NCBI GenBank assembly: GCA_001970955.1
Contig: MPUH01001113.1
Location: forward strand, 1-23,774
Direction of reading: 5' to 3'
Length of the DNA: 23,774 nt
Source: Stentor coeruleus
Taxonomy: Eukaryota; Ciliophora; Heterotrichea; Heterotrichida; Stentoridae
Both the position numbers and the translations under genes were made by a program. Under the pieces are notes generated by a model. It did no database searches, was not told the origin of the DNA, and was given only the letters and a program-made list of their open reading frames with translations. Positions 22,631 through 23,774 of this stretch are shown here, one piece after another (within the stretch, counting starts at the first letter, position 1; each line of letters begins with the position of its first letter).

Positions 22631-23774
22631 ATTTATTAAAAAATTTAGATTTTGTATGGAAAAAAGGCTAGTTGAAGGCTTTACAGATAATTTTGATAAA
22701 GTTTTTTGGATCATGTTGAAGATTTTATAGATGAGATGATGTAGAGGGAAATTAGAGTGTTTTATTATAGGCGGAAAAATAGAGAGCATTTGAAATGCGA
22801 AAAAATAACTCAAAGTTTTAAAACAACGTTTTCGGCCTATATAAGGCAATTGAGAACGTTCGGATAAAGGCTTTCCTATACCAAAAAGCTAATACAATTT
22901 GTTGGAGAATATTTAGAACTCAATCATGTATGCACAGGGACTAAAATAACTTATTAAAGCAATATTTCTATAAAATCAGCGACTATTATTTATGTTAATA
23001 CCAATGGGAAAAAGCTAGGAACCAAGATACACAAATTATAAAGATTGAATAAATTAAAACTGTTTTGTCGCTTGATATGATTAAAATGGTAAATCAAGGC
23101 TGAATAAAGGGGAGAATTTTGCTAATAGGAATATAATATATGAAGATGCATTTCTACTTGCTATTTATATAGATACTTTATGGTTTTTTATAAGTTTTTG
23201 TGTATAGTATTATGGAAAGAGTTATGTTTAATTATAAAATTTTGGCTTAATTGGAGAATTCAAGCTTTTTATTGGATTTAGATGAAAATTGATAAAGTAT
23301 AAATAAGTTAGATACATCTCATTTGAATTTATTAGAGCAGTAAGTATTTACCAAATTAAAAAACATAAACAATATAAAGTATTCTAGCTGATCTCAATAA
23401 AGAATAGTTTGAGGATTTATTTTAAATTTAGGTTTAAGAAATTCGTATAATTTTTGTAAATTAAATGTCTAAAATAAATAGACAAAAGCATGTTTTTTAA
23501 ATTCTTATATTTTCACTACATGGTGATGCAATGTTTACTTTAAATTTTTGGTATTTTTTGGAAAATCATGAATGATTTTCCTTATTTTATGTATAATGCT
23601 GATATGAAATATATAAATGCTTGCTGATTTTTTAGAAATATATATAATGTCTAGTAGAATCATAGTTTTTTTTATATATATAAACTATGTTTTGAATGCT
23701 TACCATATACAATATGGGTTTCAATCTTATTATATTTATAAGAAGATGCACTTTTATGATAATCTATATAATTT
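22631..23774. other. Upstream flank of the polycystin-like gene, no gene recognised
   Basis: The first 219 bases (22631-22849) are an in-frame upstream extension of the polycystin-like ORF, more likely 5' leader than coding because it would precede the signal peptide. The remaining 925 bases are AT-rich with frequent stops on both strands. No ORF of 60 codons, tRNA or other RNA gene is visible. The region presumably holds the promoter of the minus-strand gene. The right edge is not telomeric, so the chromosome continues. Confidence 0.6.
23661..23689. repeat. Inverted repeat around an AT-only spacer
   Basis: CATAGTTT at 23661-23668 is matched by AAACTATG at 23682-23689. The arms are perfect over 8 bp and flank a 13-nt A/T-only spacer containing alternating TATATATA. 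It could extrude as a hairpin. In DNA this AT-rich such repeats also arise by chance, and no function is proposed. Confidence 0.4.

Noticed and set aside
22631..22849. A 73-residue N-terminal extension of the polycystin-like protein
   Set aside because: It would place the strong signal peptide at residue 74. The AT-rich sequence right before the 22630 ATG looks like a short leader. The extension cannot be fully excluded without transcript ends.

Overview
The window looks like the end of a macronuclear chromosome from a heterotrich ciliate close to Stentor. Three things in the sequence support this. It opens with two copies of TAACACCC, a permutation of the CCCTAACA telomere unit known from Stentor and Blepharisma. 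Two very long genes read in the standard code, with no internal TAA, TAG or TGA used as sense codons. One of them carries a 15-nt GT...AG intron, the characteristic intron size of this group. Blepharisma, which is reported to read TGA as Trp, and Condylostoma, which reads all three stops as sense, fit less well.

Layout. 1-16: telomere repeat. 17-3481: AT-rich subtelomere with two small minus-strand ORFs (218-565, 600-1013), a broken minus-strand coding-like stretch (2266-2604) and otherwise nothing I can name. 3482-17597 (+): one complete axonemal dynein heavy chain gene of about 4650 codons. It is interrupted only by a one-base assembly gap at 6790, flanked by a 162-bp duplicated contig end. 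Its long tail and sequence most resemble the DNAH2 / I1 (dynein f) beta class. 17598-17914: short convergent intergenic spacer. 17915-22630 (-): a polycystin-1-like membrane protein with signal peptide, Cys-rich repeats, REJ region, GPS cleavage motif and five predicted membrane segments. A 15-nt intron at 18252-18266 holds the apparent stop codon, and removing it adds the last two membrane segments. 22631-23774: AT-rich flank without a recognisable gene.

The two main genes are convergent, so shared transcription is not implied. Both belong to cilium-related families: dynein bends the axoneme, and polycystin-1 relatives are surface or ciliary membrane receptors in other eukaryotes. A functional link between them here is inference only.

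The most useful second-look items are the hidden 15-nt intron, the channel-less polycystin architecture, the assembly duplication in the dynein tail, and block-wise switching between G-ending and C-ending synonymous codons along the dynein gene.
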